Shown here: in pieces, positions 36,315 to 44,857 of the stretch | Position numbering within the stretch: position 1 is the stretch's first letter | Layout of the letters: each line of letters opens with the position of its first letter | NCBI GenBank assembly: GCA_013177805.1 | Contig: JABLXU010000011.1 | Location: 56,209-120,208, forward strand | Source: Candidatus Omnitrophota bacterium | GTDB taxonomy: Bacteria; Hinthialibacterota; Hinthialibacteria; Hinthialibacterales; Hinthialibacteraceae | Length of the DNA: 64,000 nt | Direction: 5' to 3' | Notes under the pieces: model-generated | What the model was told of the DNA's origin: nothing | Database searches by the model: none | Seen by the model: only the letters and a program-made list of their open reading frames with translations | Translations under genes and position numbers: made by a program

Positions 36315-37884
36315 AATCCACTTGCAGCAAAAATAGGGGTTCGTTCAGTTTCCGCAATCCCATGCGGGGTGACTGGATGCGGTTGGCTCCGTTGCTCCGT
36401 TCGATTCGTGCCAGCAAGGGCTGGTTCAACACCCGTTCGCTTCCCACCACCCACAGGCGGTTTCTGGGCCGCAGAGTTTGTTGCGCGGTGCGGAGCACGG
36501 TTTCCGCTTCGGCATGCAGATTCACGTAGGCAAGATACCAGGATTCATTGAGATGAGCGAGGTGGTTTTTCATGTCGAGCGGGTAGGAAAAAAACACAAA
36601 TCCCCGATTCCGCAGGTAATACTCCAACACGGGACGGGTCAGGCCCGTGCAGAGGATCCCGTCGCCCGTCTGGGCGTGTTTATCCAGATAGAGCACGAGG
36701 TCCCGCTCCGACCGGGGATCCTCGCGCAGTTGGTACGCGGTGTCGATTCCGGCGGCTTGGGGCAGAAAGAGCAACAAGAAAATCACCGGTGCTTGCTTCC
36801 AACGCACGTGGGAGATGCCGTATCCGGCCAGCAGGCACCAAAAGGGAAACAAGCCGTAATCCGTCCGCCCGGCCAGGTAGATGGGCTTTCCGGCCAACGA
36901 AACCAGATACGGACCGCCCAATCCCACGAACAGCAGGATCAGAACAAAGAAGATGAACCGCTGGTTGATCCGGATTGCCTGATAGACACCCCACAGCAAG
37001 GCCCCTCCAACGATCAGGCTGTTCGCGATTTGCCCCCACACGGGGAACCGGGGCAGGTCCATATAAGCCGGCAGCGCGCCGCCCGGCAGGAAACCGGTCC
37101 ACGTGTAGCCGAGCATCCACGGTGTCCAGGCTTTCTCGACCCACGCGATCGTGCGTTCCGTGTTTTGCCATTGCGCCGCCAGCATGGGCAGCCAGGGAAG
37201 ATAGAGGATCAGTACCAACGCGCCGCAAGCCAGGAGAGCCGGGAATCGTTGTTTCCCGCCTGGCAAGGCCAGCACCGCCAGCCCGGAGCCGAGCGCGATG
37301 AACCATCCCAGGTTGTGTGTATACACCAACGCGAGCCAGCCCAACCCGGTTCCGGCAAGATAGGGGAATCCTCCCCGCGTGACATAGCGCCGGGCGTACC
37401 ACGCCACGCCCACCGCCAAGGCCGCGAGGAGGGTATACTGGCGGGCTTCCCGCGCGTAGGCCATGGTCAGAGGAGAAAACGCGAACAGCAGCGTGGCGAG
37501 AAGAGCCGCTTGGCGGCCGATCGCTTCCCGGGTGAGTTGGTAGATCCCCGCCGAGGCCGCCAGGGCGGCGAGCAGGGACAATCCCCGCAGCGCGGTTTCG
37601 GATTCCCCCAGGACGGCTCGCCACATCCGCAAGAGCATGTAATAGAGTGGCGGGCCGGCGTCGAAAGCCATCGCCGGGATGATATCCTTCAGCGGCAAAC
37701 GAGCCATCAGCGCCGAATAGGCTTCATCCAGCCAGAGGGTTTTGTTGGCCAGAAAGCCGGCGGACAGAAGCCATTGCGCGGCCAGGATGATCCATAGCCA
37801 GCGGGTATCCCGTCCCCGGGGCGCGGAGGGGAAAACCAAGTTGGGAGAGGTGGCATTCGTTGGCGGGACTGGTTTGGAATTCAC
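36289..37884 (-). CDS. GT39/ArnT-like membrane glycosyltransferase
   Basis: A 531-residue GT-C type glycosyltransferase of the inner membrane. After the first helix, the first external loop carries LWLDEAYSALMARLPLKDII, where Asp-Glu is the catalytic pair of PMT/ArnT enzymes, followed by DAGPPLYYMLLRMW. About 11 helices and a C-terminal soluble domain (DRSERDLVLYLDKHAQTGDG-like, with LCTGLTRPVLEYYLRNRG) follow. It starts by a 4-base ATGA overlap with the DppC-like permease and overlaps the next glycosyltransferase by 26 bases, so all are probably translated together. Sugar and acceptor cannot be told. Confidence 0.85.
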   Translation of the reverse strand: MNSKPVPPTNATSPNLVFPSAPRGRDTRWLWIILAAQWLLSAGFLANKTLWLDEAYSALMARLPLKDIIPAMAFDAGPPLYYMLLRMWRAVLGESETALRGLSLLAALAASAGIYQLTREAIGRQAALLATLLFAFSPLTMAYAREARQYTLLAALAVGVAWYARRYVTRGGFPYLAGTGLGWLALVYTHNLGWFIALGSGLAVLALPGGKQRFPALLACGALVLILYLPWLPMLAAQWQNTERTIAWVEKAWTPWMLGYTWTGFLPGGALPAYMDLPRFPVWGQIANSLIVGGALLWGVYQAIRINQRFIFFVLILLFVGLGGPYLVSLAGKPIYLAGRTDYGLFPFWCLLAGYGISHVRWKQAPVIFLLLFLPQAAGIDTAYQLREDPRSERDLVLYLDKHAQTGDGILCTGLTRPVLEYYLRNRGFVFFSYPLDMKNHLAHLNESWYLAYVNLHAEAETVLRTAQQTLRPRNRLWVVGSERVLNQPLLARIERSNGANRIQSPRMGLRKLNEPLFLLQVDYAALVPLR

Positions 37885-38780
37885 CGCGTGCCTTCCAATT
37901 CGTCTTTAAGATGCGGATCCAAATAGTCGCGTAAGCCGTCCCCCAGGAGATTCAGGCCCAGCACGGCCACCATGATGGCGATACCGGGAAACACCGCCAC
38001 CCACCATCCGGTTCCGGCCAGAATATATCCATAGCCGTCGTTGATCATCCGCCCCCAGCTGGGGATGGGAGGTTGCACGCCCAGTCCCAGGTAGCTCAAC
38101 GCCGCTTCGGCGATGACCGCCTCCGCGAAGCCCAGCGTCACCACCACGAAGACCGGGGTGATGAGATTGGGCGCCAGGTGGCGGATCATGACCCGCGCGG
38201 AACTGAAACCGAACGCCCGCGCCGCCTCGATGTACGCGTTTTCTTTGATCGACAAAACCTGCCCGCGCACGATGCGCGCCACCAGCACCCAGCTGACCAG
38301 CCCCACCGCCAGGAACACCCGGACGATGGGTGAACGGATCATGTGCGACAGGGCGATATCCATGGCCAGCACCAAGAGCAGGTAGGGAAACGACCAGAAG
38401 ACGTTGATGAGCCACATGACCACCGCGTCGGTTTTTCCCCGGAAGTAACCGGCCAGGCAGCCGAGCGGAACACCGATCAGCAGCGCGATGCCTTGCGAGA
38501 TGAATCCCACGAACAGCGAGATGCGCCCGCCGTACAAGACCCGGGTGAACACGTCGCGGCCGAACTTGTCGGTCCCCAGCCAGTTATCCGCGCTGGGGGG
38601 AAGCAGCGACCGCTCCAGCGCATTGATGTCCTCGTAGGTTCCGTCCATTTCCGCAGGGAGGGGCAAATTCCCGTCGAACCGGTAGGGCGTCAGCCAGGGC
38701 GCCGCCGCGGCCAGCCCTACCAGGAGGGAGGTCAGGATCAGACCGGTCAGGGCCATTTTTTGTTTGAGGAAAACCGCCAT
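37881..38780 (-). CDS. dppC: DppC/OppC-type ABC transporter permease
   Basis: A 299-residue permease of the peptide/nickel ABC family. It has the cytoplasmic N-terminal helix region, NWLGTDKFGRDVFTRVLYGG, and the EAA coupling loop (EAARAFGFSSARVMIRHLAPN) contacting the ATPase, then LSYLGLGVQPPIPSWG. The ATG at 38780 shares one base with the stop of the DppB-like gene (TGATG). A much longer frame upstream is antisense noise over that gene. It ends by an ATGA overlap with a glycosyltransferase gene. No ATPase or binding protein is adjacent; a family 5 binding lipoprotein lies at 61.5 kb. Confidence 0.93.
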   Translation of the reverse strand: MAVFLKQKMALTGLILTSLLVGLAAAAPWLTPYRFDGNLPLPAEMDGTYEDINALERSLLPPSADNWLGTDKFGRDVFTRVLYGGRISLFVGFISQGIALLIGVPLGCLAGYFRGKTDAVVMWLINVFWSFPYLLLVLAMDIALSHMIRSPIVRVFLAVGLVSWVLVARIVRGQVLSIKENAYIEAARAFGFSSARVMIRHLAPNLITPVFVVVTLGFAEAVIAEAALSYLGLGVQPPIPSWGRMINDGYGYILAGTGWWVAVFPGIAIMVAVLGLNLLGDGLRDYLDPHLKDELEGTR

Positions 38781-39706
38781 CACAGTTTCACGCGTGGATC
38801 CAAAATCCGGTATCCGATATCCGCCAGCAGGTTGACGATGACGAAGATGAACGCCGCGAACAGCACGGTTCCTTGAATCATGGGCAAATCCCGCGTCTGG
38901 ATGGCCTGGATCGCCAAGAGTCCGATCCCCGGCCACACGAAGATGAATTCCACAAAGAAACTGCCCACCAGCAAGGCTGCCAACGAGCCGCTCAATGCCG
39001 TGAAGACCGGATTGAACGCGTTGCGGAACGCGTGCTTGAGCAAGACCACCGCCTCGTTTTGCCCCTTGGCCCGCGCGGTCAACACATAATCCTGGCGCAT
39101 GACTTCCAGCATGCTGGACCGCGTGAGCCGCGCCAGGATCGCCATGGGCCGGGTCCCCAGCGCCACGCTGGGCAGCACCAGCGCCATCCAGCCCCGCTGA
39201 TCGATGTAGCCCGTGACCGGAAACCAGCGCAGTTCGTAGGCGAAAATCCACGCCAGCAGAATGGCCAGAAAGAAGATGGGAATCGAGATCCCCGCCAGGG
39301 TGGCCAGCATCGAACTGAAATCCAGCCATGTGTTGCGCCGCACCGCCGCCAGGATGCCGGCGGGCAGTCCGATGGCGACAGCGAAGAGCATGGACGTTAC
39401 CGCCAGCAACGCGGTCGCCGGGGCGCGTTCCAAAATGGTCTCCAGCACCACCCGGTTGTCGTTGGTCGAGCGTCCCAAGTCGCCTACCGCCGCCCGCTTC
39501 AAGAACATCCAATACTGCACCACGAGGGGTTTATCGTATCCCCATTGCTCGCGGAGCATTTCGATCGTGGTGACGTTGGGGCGCATCCCCAGCATCATGC
39601 GCGCCGGATCGCCGGGAATGGCATGAAACAGCAGGAAAGTCAACAAGGTGACCCCGATCAACACCGGGATCATATGGAACGATCGGTGAAGGATATACGT
39701 TCCCAT
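38780..39706 (-). CDS. dppB: DppB/OppB-type ABC transporter permease
   Basis: A 308-residue permease with the family opening (YILHRSFHMIPVLIGVTLLT, HAIPGDPARMMLG) and the coupling loop LTARAKGQNEAVVLLKHAFRN. It would pair with the DppC-like subunit to move peptides or similar solutes. The next gene starts at its stop (TGATG), so the two are coupled. It lies 60 bases after the nicotinate phosphoribosyltransferase gene and may be part of a longer transcript. The missing ATPases must be supplied from elsewhere. Confidence 0.93.
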   Translation of the reverse strand: MGTYILHRSFHMIPVLIGVTLLTFLLFHAIPGDPARMMLGMRPNVTTIEMLREQWGYDKPLVVQYWMFLKRAAVGDLGRSTNDNRVVLETILERAPATALLAVTSMLFAVAIGLPAGILAAVRRNTWLDFSSMLATLAGISIPIFFLAILLAWIFAYELRWFPVTGYIDQRGWMALVLPSVALGTRPMAILARLTRSSMLEVMRQDYVLTARAKGQNEAVVLLKHAFRNAFNPVFTALSGSLAALLVGSFFVEFIFVWPGIGLLAIQAIQTRDLPMIQGTVLFAAFIFVIVNLLADIGYRILDPRVKL

Positions 39707-39766
39707 TGGTTTGGTTCAGCTAAATCCCTGTGATGTGGGCTCCCAGCGGCGCGCCGCCCATCCCTC

Positions 39767-40933
39767 TCATTCTCCCTCCAGCGTCACGTTTTCCAGCTGG
39801 TTCAATACATAGGCCCGGATTGTTTCCACGTCCGGCAGCGCCACGGTGGTTTTTCCATGCCGTGATTTCAGGGACAACATATCGTCCTTTGCGCGCGGGT
39901 CGTTGGCCTCCCAGGGCACGAGGATCCGCTGGGACGGCGCGGGGCCTTGCCGCAGCAGCCGTTTCCGTCCGGATAATTTCCCCCGCTTGACGGCCGGTTT
40001 TCCGTCGATTTCCACGATATCCATCGAAAAGTCCACCACCGGCGCGTTGCTGAGCGCCGTGCCCACGCCATACCCATCGCAGTAGGGGTTCAATTCGCGG
40101 ATCTTGTATTCATCCAATCCGCCGCTGGTCATCAGTTTGACGTCCTTGAAGCCCCGGAGATCCAGTTCCCACCGGATTTCCTTCAGCATGGCGATGAAGT
40201 CCCCCCGGCGCGAGGACGGCGTATCCAGGCGCATGCCGTGCAACCGTTTCCCCAGCGCTTCCGCCACCCGGAGGGCCTCGAACTTTTCATCCAGGAACGT
40301 GTCGATCAGGGAAATCCGGGGGACCGCGGGATCGATGACCTCGTCAAACATCCGGGTTGCTTCCACCGTGTCGCCGGCCAGCAGAATCAGCGCGTGGGGC
40401 ATGGTGCCGGAAGCGCGCCCGCCCAGCCGCGCGGCCGCGGCCATGTTGGAATATCCGGCGCAGCCCCCGATGTAGGCGCTGCGGTCCACCATCGGCGCGA
40501 GGGCGGGATGAATCCGCCGCGTGCCGAAACTCTGCACCGGCCTTCCCTCAGCCGCCTTGACGCACCGCGCCGCCCGGGTGGCGATGCCCGTGGCCTGGCA
40601 CAAGAACCCCAGCATGGCGGTTTCGTACACGCAGATGTCGATGTAGTCCCCCGTGACGTATCCCACCGGATCGCCCGCGCGGAAGAGGGTGCCTTCGTCC
40701 AGGCAGAACAATTCCAGCGGTTTTTGAATGCCTTCCAGGAGCGCCGCCAGTTCTTCCAGCCCGGCAAACACGGCCCAGGGCCATCGGTCCGGCAACGCCG
40801 TGGCGCGGATTTCCATGACCACCGGCCGGCTGACCGGTTTGCGTTTCAGGATTTCCATCGTGCGGGCGAAATAGGCGTCCGTCACGGCGCCCGCCAGGAT
40901 TTCGGCTTCTGTCGCGACATGAAATTGAACCAT
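39767..40933 (-). CDS. pncB: Nicotinate phosphoribosyltransferase
   Basis: A 388-residue enzyme that makes nicotinate mononucleotide from nicotinate and PRPP (Preiss-Handler salvage). Seen are the N-terminal LAGAVTDAYFARTMEILKR, the substrate-loop FGTRRIHPALAPMVDRSAYIGG, SGTMPHALILL, and the phosphate-binding LMTSGGLDEYKIREL with the acceptor-site DGYGVGTALSN. The length and FGTRR motif fit the shorter, archaeal-like clade. Nicotinamidase is encoded 122 bases upstream on the same strand, giving a two-step nicotinamide-to-NaMN route; nadE at 29.8 kb completes NAD+. Confidence 0.93.
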   Translation of the reverse strand: MVQFHVATEAEILAGAVTDAYFARTMEILKRKPVSRPVVMEIRATALPDRWPWAVFAGLEELAALLEGIQKPLELFCLDEGTLFRAGDPVGYVTGDYIDICVYETAMLGFLCQATGIATRAARCVKAAEGRPVQSFGTRRIHPALAPMVDRSAYIGGCAGYSNMAAAARLGGRASGTMPHALILLAGDTVEATRMFDEVIDPAVPRISLIDTFLDEKFEALRVAEALGKRLHGMRLDTPSSRRGDFIAMLKEIRWELDLRGFKDVKLMTSGGLDEYKIRELNPYCDGYGVGTALSNAPVVDFSMDIVEIDGKPAVKRGKLSGRKRLLRQGPAPSQRILVPWEANDPRAKDDMLSLKSRHGKTTVALPDVETIRAYVLNQLENVTLEGE

Positions 40934-41055
40934 GGCTTTTTCAACAACGCGGTTTCGATTCGACGTTCAAGCTGGAAAAACTGTAGCACGGTTTGATCCG
41001 GCGCTACAGCAGAGCCAGCCCATGAGGTTTGCCGGGTAAGGGGCCGCGGGGAGGA

Positions 41056-41577
41056 TTACGGGGCGGAGGCCGGTTGCAAGACCTGTTTTAACATCCGCAG
41101 TGCCGAGGCGGAATCGGCCTCCGAAAGTCCGTGGACGCAGTCTTCGGGCACGAGGACGCGAAAACCCCGCTGGATGGCTCCCACGCCGGTGTAATGGATG
41201 CAGATTTCCGTGCAAACGCCAGTCAGGATGATATCGATCACGCCCAGCGACCGGAGAATTGATTCCAGCCCGGTATTGTAAAACGCGTCGTAGCGTGTTT
41301 TTTCCACGAGGAGGTCATCTTCCCGCGGCTGCAATTCGGGAATGATTTCCGCGCCCGGGGTGCCTTTCAGGGCATGCGGGGGCCAGACATTCAATTCCGG
41401 ATCGCCGGGCCCATGGCTGTCGCAGACGTAAATAATGGGCGTGCCCTCGCGGCGGGCTTTCTCCATTTCCCGCTGGATTGCCGGGATCAGGTTCCGCCCG
41501 CCCGGCACCTCCAGGGGCGCTCCCGGCTGGATGAAATCATTCAGCATGTCACATATCAGCAGTGCTTTTTGGGGCAT
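41056..41577 (-). CDS. pncA: Nicotinamidase (isochorismatase-like fold)
   Basis: A 173-residue cysteine hydrolase that turns nicotinamide to nicotinate. The triad is Asp10 (ICDMLNDF), Lys93 (EKTRYDAF) and Cys122 (TGVCTEICI). The metal ligands expected of true nicotinamidases are present (Asp53 and His55 in CDSHG, His68 in WPPH), with GTPGAEIIPEL after them, which favours nicotinamidase over generic isochorismatase. The ATG at 41577 follows AAGGAGAA. An in-frame extension upstream runs through a dispersed repeat and is rejected. It precedes pncB on the same strand. Confidence 0.9.
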   Translation of the reverse strand: MPQKALLICDMLNDFIQPGAPLEVPGGRNLIPAIQREMEKARREGTPIIYVCDSHGPGDPELNVWPPHALKGTPGAEIIPELQPREDDLLVEKTRYDAFYNTGLESILRSLGVIDIILTGVCTEICIHYTGVGAIQRGFRVLVPEDCVHGLSEADSASALRMLKQVLQPASAP

Positions 41578-41674
41578 GGGACGTTCTCCTTGTCTTCTTT
41601 TTATTCTATCCAGTGGATCGGAGAATGGGGGATTGGAGAATACGAAAAGCCGATTTGGCACCCTACCGGGATTT

Positions 41675-41711
41675 TCCTCACCCTGACCTACTTCCCGAGG
41701 GTGAGGAAGTT
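41675..41711. repeat. Dispersed GC-rich palindromic repeat
   Basis: TCCTCACCCTGACCTACTTC then CCGAGGGTGAGGAAG; outer arms CTTCC(C)TCACC / GGGTGAGGAAG. It lies in the 223-base gap between pncA and the hypothetical gene. Confidence 0.6.
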
Positions 41712-41800
41712 GGTTGTCTTGGTTCCGGCCATATCTCAGGGTTCGTTGCCGGCGCGCCGTGGAGGCTTGAATCATTTCCCTGAATTCCGGAGCGAACCAC

Positions 41801-42247
41801 TCACGCCGATCCTTCCGCTTCCCCTGGCTTTTGCCAGATCACCTTCAGAAAATAATCGAGGTAGTTCTGGCCGATAAAAACTTCCACCGCCGCCCGGGTT
41901 CCGTCCTGGTTCATACCCCAAAGCGCCGCCTTGGCGTCGGTCCCGGATATCGCGATCTGCACAAACGCTTGGGTGTTGTCCGTCCAGGCCACGGGGATTT
42001 TTTTATAAACCTGGCTGGTCGCCTGGTTTACGCCGGGACCGCCGATAAAAATCGTGGGGCAAATCTGGAACAGTTCGTTATCCATGTACCACCGGTCTGA
42101 TACCACGATGGCCCGGTGGTAAGGGCTTTGCCCCCGGGGATCGATCAGGGCCTTAAGCCGGTAGGCCAAGGGGCGGTCTTTTTCCTCGGGCACCAATTCA
42201 GAACCGGTGACGATGAGGATCGTTTCATTGATTTCCAATTGGGCCAT
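41801..42247 (-). CDS. Conserved hypothetical protein
   Basis: A 148-residue soluble protein that I do not recognise as a named family. It begins MAQLEINETILIVTGSELVP, then has RPLAYRLKALID, HRAIVVSDRWYMDNELFQI, TIFIGGPGVNQAT, and a C-terminal AVEVFIGQNYLDYFLKVIW. Regular alternation of strands and helices and the Gly-rich GGPGVN suggest a small alpha/beta fold. It follows the aminotransferase gene after 21 bases on the same strand, so the two are probably co-transcribed. The ATG at 42247 follows a purine-rich GGGAGA. Confidence 0.65.
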   Translation of the reverse strand: MAQLEINETILIVTGSELVPEEKDRPLAYRLKALIDPRGQSPYHRAIVVSDRWYMDNELFQICPTIFIGGPGVNQATSQVYKKIPVAWTDNTQAFVQIAISGTDAKAALWGMNQDGTRAAVEVFIGQNYLDYFLKVIWQKPGEAEGSA

Positions 42248-42268
42248 AGTAACTCTCCCAGGCGGGAT

Positions 42269-43585
42269 TCAGCTTGAAGGTGCCGCGACACAGGCCATGG
42301 CGGCCCCCAGGCGGCGGCATCCTTCACGGAGTTTCTCCCCGCCGATCATGCCGTAAGAGAGGCGAAGCGCTGACGATTGCCGCGATTCCGGCCGGTCGGG
42401 CGAATAGCAGAGGCATCCGGGCACATACAACACCTTTTCTTCCAGCGCCCGCCGGAACAAATCGCCGTGGGGGCCGGTATCGATCCGGGCGGGCAACGTG
42501 ATCCAGAAATAAAATCCCCCTTGCGGCCGATACCAAGCAGCCCCGGGGGGGAACGTTTCTTGCAGGATTTCCAACGTGATGTCCCGTTTGCGGCGGTACA
42601 CCTGGCGCAGTGCCTCCGTGTGCCGGTCGAACAAGCCCTCCCGGAGAACTTCCTTCAGCAGCTGCTGGCTGAGATTGCCGCTGCCGAAATCGTGATTTCC
42701 CTTGATGTCCACCATCTTCTCCACGATTGCCTGCGGGCCAACCCCGAATCCCAGACGGAATCCGGGGGATAACGACTTGGAGAAGGATTCGAGGTAGAGC
42801 ACCGACTCATTGTGGGAATCGAACGACTTCAGCGGGGGCGGGGGAACCGGATCGAAGCTCAACCGCCGGTACGCGGCGTCCTCCACCAGCAGAACCGGAT
42901 GGCCGGTATCCTGGTGTGACCCGAGTATATCCATCAACTCCTTTCGCCGTGCGAGGGACAAGGTGACGCCGAGGGGATTGGTGGCGTAGGTCATTACATA
43001 CAGCATCTTCACCCGTGGCCGCTCGCCCTGCCGATGGAGACGCTCCAGGCATTCCGCCACCTTCTCCGGCCGGATTCCCTGTTCGTCCGTATCGATGCCG
43101 ATGATCCGGGCGCCCCGCGCGAGGAATACCCCCAACACCACGAAATATGTGGGTGCTTCCACCAGTACGATATCGCCTTCGTCCAGGAGCGCCTCCGCCG
43201 CCAGGTACAACAACTGCTGCGAACCGGAACCGATCAAGGCGTGCGCGGTATTCACTTCCGCCCCGGGGCTCAATACGCCCTCGCGCCGCAGCCGGCTTAC
43301 CAGTTCGGACCGCAATTCCATATCGCCGGCCGTGGTTCCATACTGCAGCGCCGTTTGCCCTGTGGCAGCATGTTCCATCCATTTCCGCATGAGGGAAGCG
43401 ATCTCCAGATGGGGAAGCGAGTCCTGGTCCACGAATCCGGCGGCCAGGGAAATCAATCCCGGGACCTCCAAAGCCTGCGCCATCAGCCAGCTGATCTCGG
43501 GAGATTGCGTGCGCCGGGCCAAGCGGGAGTACCGTTGTTTCCAGGCGGCAGCGTTTCTTGATTGACGGCCTTCCTCACATTCCAT
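42269..43585 (-). CDS. PLP-dependent aminotransferase (class I/II, 2-aminoadipate type)
   Basis: A 438-residue fold-type I aminotransferase without the N-terminal DNA-binding domain of MocR proteins. It resembles LysN/kynurenine-type enzymes: ISLAAGFVDQDSLPHLE near the N-terminus, LQYGTTAGDMELRSEL, the cofactor region GSGSQQLLYLAAEAL, the Asp site LLVEDAAYRRLSF, and the PLP lysine in ESFSKSLSPGFRLGF. Substrate (2-aminoadipate, aromatic or branched amino acids) is not resolved. The ATG at 43585 is chosen over one at 43591 because GAGG lies six bases before it. It diverges from a membrane-protein gene with only 66 bases between. Confidence 0.87.
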   Translation of the reverse strand: MECEEGRQSRNAAAWKQRYSRLARRTQSPEISWLMAQALEVPGLISLAAGFVDQDSLPHLEIASLMRKWMEHAATGQTALQYGTTAGDMELRSELVSRLRREGVLSPGAEVNTAHALIGSGSQQLLYLAAEALLDEGDIVLVEAPTYFVVLGVFLARGARIIGIDTDEQGIRPEKVAECLERLHRQGERPRVKMLYVMTYATNPLGVTLSLARRKELMDILGSHQDTGHPVLLVEDAAYRRLSFDPVPPPPLKSFDSHNESVLYLESFSKSLSPGFRLGFGVGPQAIVEKMVDIKGNHDFGSGNLSQQLLKEVLREGLFDRHTEALRQVYRRKRDITLEILQETFPPGAAWYRPQGGFYFWITLPARIDTGPHGDLFRRALEEKVLYVPGCLCYSPDRPESRQSSALRLSYGMIGGEKLREGCRRLGAAMACVAAPSS

Positions 43586-43651
43586 TATCATCCTCGGTGT
43601 AAGGGTGTATCCCGGATTGTATCCTGAACGCGGAGATCATCATACACGATC

Positions 43652-44488
43652 GTGATCCGATTGTCTTCCAACTTGCAACTGCTAGTCTTGGGGGTTCTTA
43701 CGTATCTCCTGCTCATGATTTTTCTCCTGGAGAAGACCGGCCTTATCCCCCCCATTCCATCCCTGGTGTACCGGTTATACTGGATGGTCCTGGCCTTGAT
43801 CTTTCTCTGGTGGCCGTTTGATCTGCTTCTCCATTGGGAGAAACGCACGCCGGCGTCCATTGAAAAAGACAAGTATATCGCCATGCTGGCCGGGACCGTC
43901 ATTCTGTTTGTTTTTCCCTATTTCTGGCTGGGCACGCCGCTTTGGCCCACGTTGGGGATTGCCATCCTGACCGGCCTGGTCATCCCCGGCGCGTGGATCG
44001 GAATGGCCCGGAAACGCGCCCGCAAGGTGATTGTCAATCCGGAGACGATCTATGAACTCGGCATGAAATCGCCCCGCGCGGCGGAATTCCTGAAGTATTT
44101 TCCCGATGCCCGCATTTACGTTCATGGCCTCACCGCGGCGGAAGGGGACCGTTCCCACATGGTCCTCCATGCCCGCCGGCCTTGCCTGGATGTGCCGGGC
44201 GCGCAGCTCGATTACGTCATGGATATCGGCGTGGAGCGGCGGATCGGCATCTACGCCGGTGGCAAGGAGCAATTGCAGTGCTATTTTTTTATCAACGGCG
44301 AGGATTCCGCCCGCGTGGGATTTCTGCCGTCTTCCAATATCGGCCGGGCGCTGGATTACGGCTTTTCGGAGGAGGAATACGACCACGCCATCGAAGAGGC
44401 CAACCAGTCCGAGCAACGCTGGCGGCCGATCGGGGAAAAACCTTTGTTGCTGGAACACTACCCCGGCCGTGTGGTACGGATACGATAG
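43652..44488 (+). CDS. Membrane protein of unknown function
   Basis: A 278-residue protein with four hydrophobic segments in the first ~125 residues (LLVLGVLTYLLLMIFLL, LYWMVLALIFLWWPFDLLLHW, YIAMLAGTVILFVFPYFWL, LGIAILTGLVIPGAWIG), then a basic stretch (MARKRARKVI) and a soluble domain of about 150 residues rich in mixed strands (DARIYVHGLTAAEGDRSHMV, KPLLLEHYPGRVVRIR). No family was recognised. The start is GTG at 43652, with no strong ribosome site; another start further in cannot be excluded. It diverges from the aminotransferase gene and is followed by two palindromic repeats. Confidence 0.65.
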   Translation: MIRLSSNLQLLVLGVLTYLLLMIFLLEKTGLIPPIPSLVYRLYWMVLALIFLWWPFDLLLHWEKRTPASIEKDKYIAMLAGTVILFVFPYFWLGTPLWPTLGIAILTGLVIPGAWIGMARKRARKVIVNPETIYELGMKSPRAAEFLKYFPDARIYVHGLTAAEGDRSHMVLHARRPCLDVPGAQLDYVMDIGVERRIGIYAGGKEQLQCYFFINGEDSARVGFLPSSNIGRALDYGFSEEEYDHAIEEANQSEQRWRPIGEKPLLLEHYPGRVVRIR

Positions 44489-44562
44489 CCATGGAATGAA
44501 TCTGCATCAATTTACCCGATTGCAGAGAAGGATGATGAATTATGCCCTTTTCAGGGCTTCCC

Positions 44563-44597
44563 GCACCCTAATCCCTCTCTCAGGGGGAGAGGGAATC
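44563..44597. repeat. Dispersed GC-rich palindromic repeat with CGATTGCAGAGAAGGA leader
   Basis: GCACCCTAATCCCTCTCTC followed by AGGGGGAGAGGGAATC: an almost perfect hairpin. The 16-base leader motif 46 bases upstream is shared with the copy at 34488-34526. Confidence 0.7.
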
Positions 44598-44739
44598 AGA
44601 AATGAGAGGCTTTTGTTGAACCGGATTGTACCGCGGATGGCCATGATTTGTTAGAAATTTTGCGGAGAGAAAATGGGAGGGGATCCGAGTTTATGTCCGA
44701 AAGAAAGAGCACTGCCGTGGGGTTTATCTTTCATCCGGA

Positions 44740-44785
44740 CCATTCCCCGGGAGAGGGAAGGGGGAAGGGTTTCCCACCCCACTCA
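44740..44785. repeat. Degenerate copy of the dispersed palindromic repeat
   Basis: ACCATTCCCCGGGAGAGGGA continuing into GGGGAAGGGTTTCCCACCCC; the arms are recognisable but rearranged. Confidence 0.4.
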
Positions 44786-44857
44786 AATCCCCAAAAGCGG
44801 ATGGAGAAGGTTCTGGATTCGGGCCGATTGGTATTTGATCATTAGGAGATGTTTGGT

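Larger units (their letters stand above)
44489..44857. other. Gene-free stretch with two repeats
   Basis: A 369-base gap carrying the CGATTGCAGAGAAGGA motif (44517-44532), a good copy of the dispersed palindromic repeat (44563-44597) and a degenerate one (about 44740-44785). No gene or clear promoter was found. Confidence 0.55.

Noticed and set aside
41056..41775. Longer pncA start at 41775
   Set aside because: Adds 66 residues read through a palindromic repeat; the ATG at 41577 has a ribosome site and the family N-terminus.
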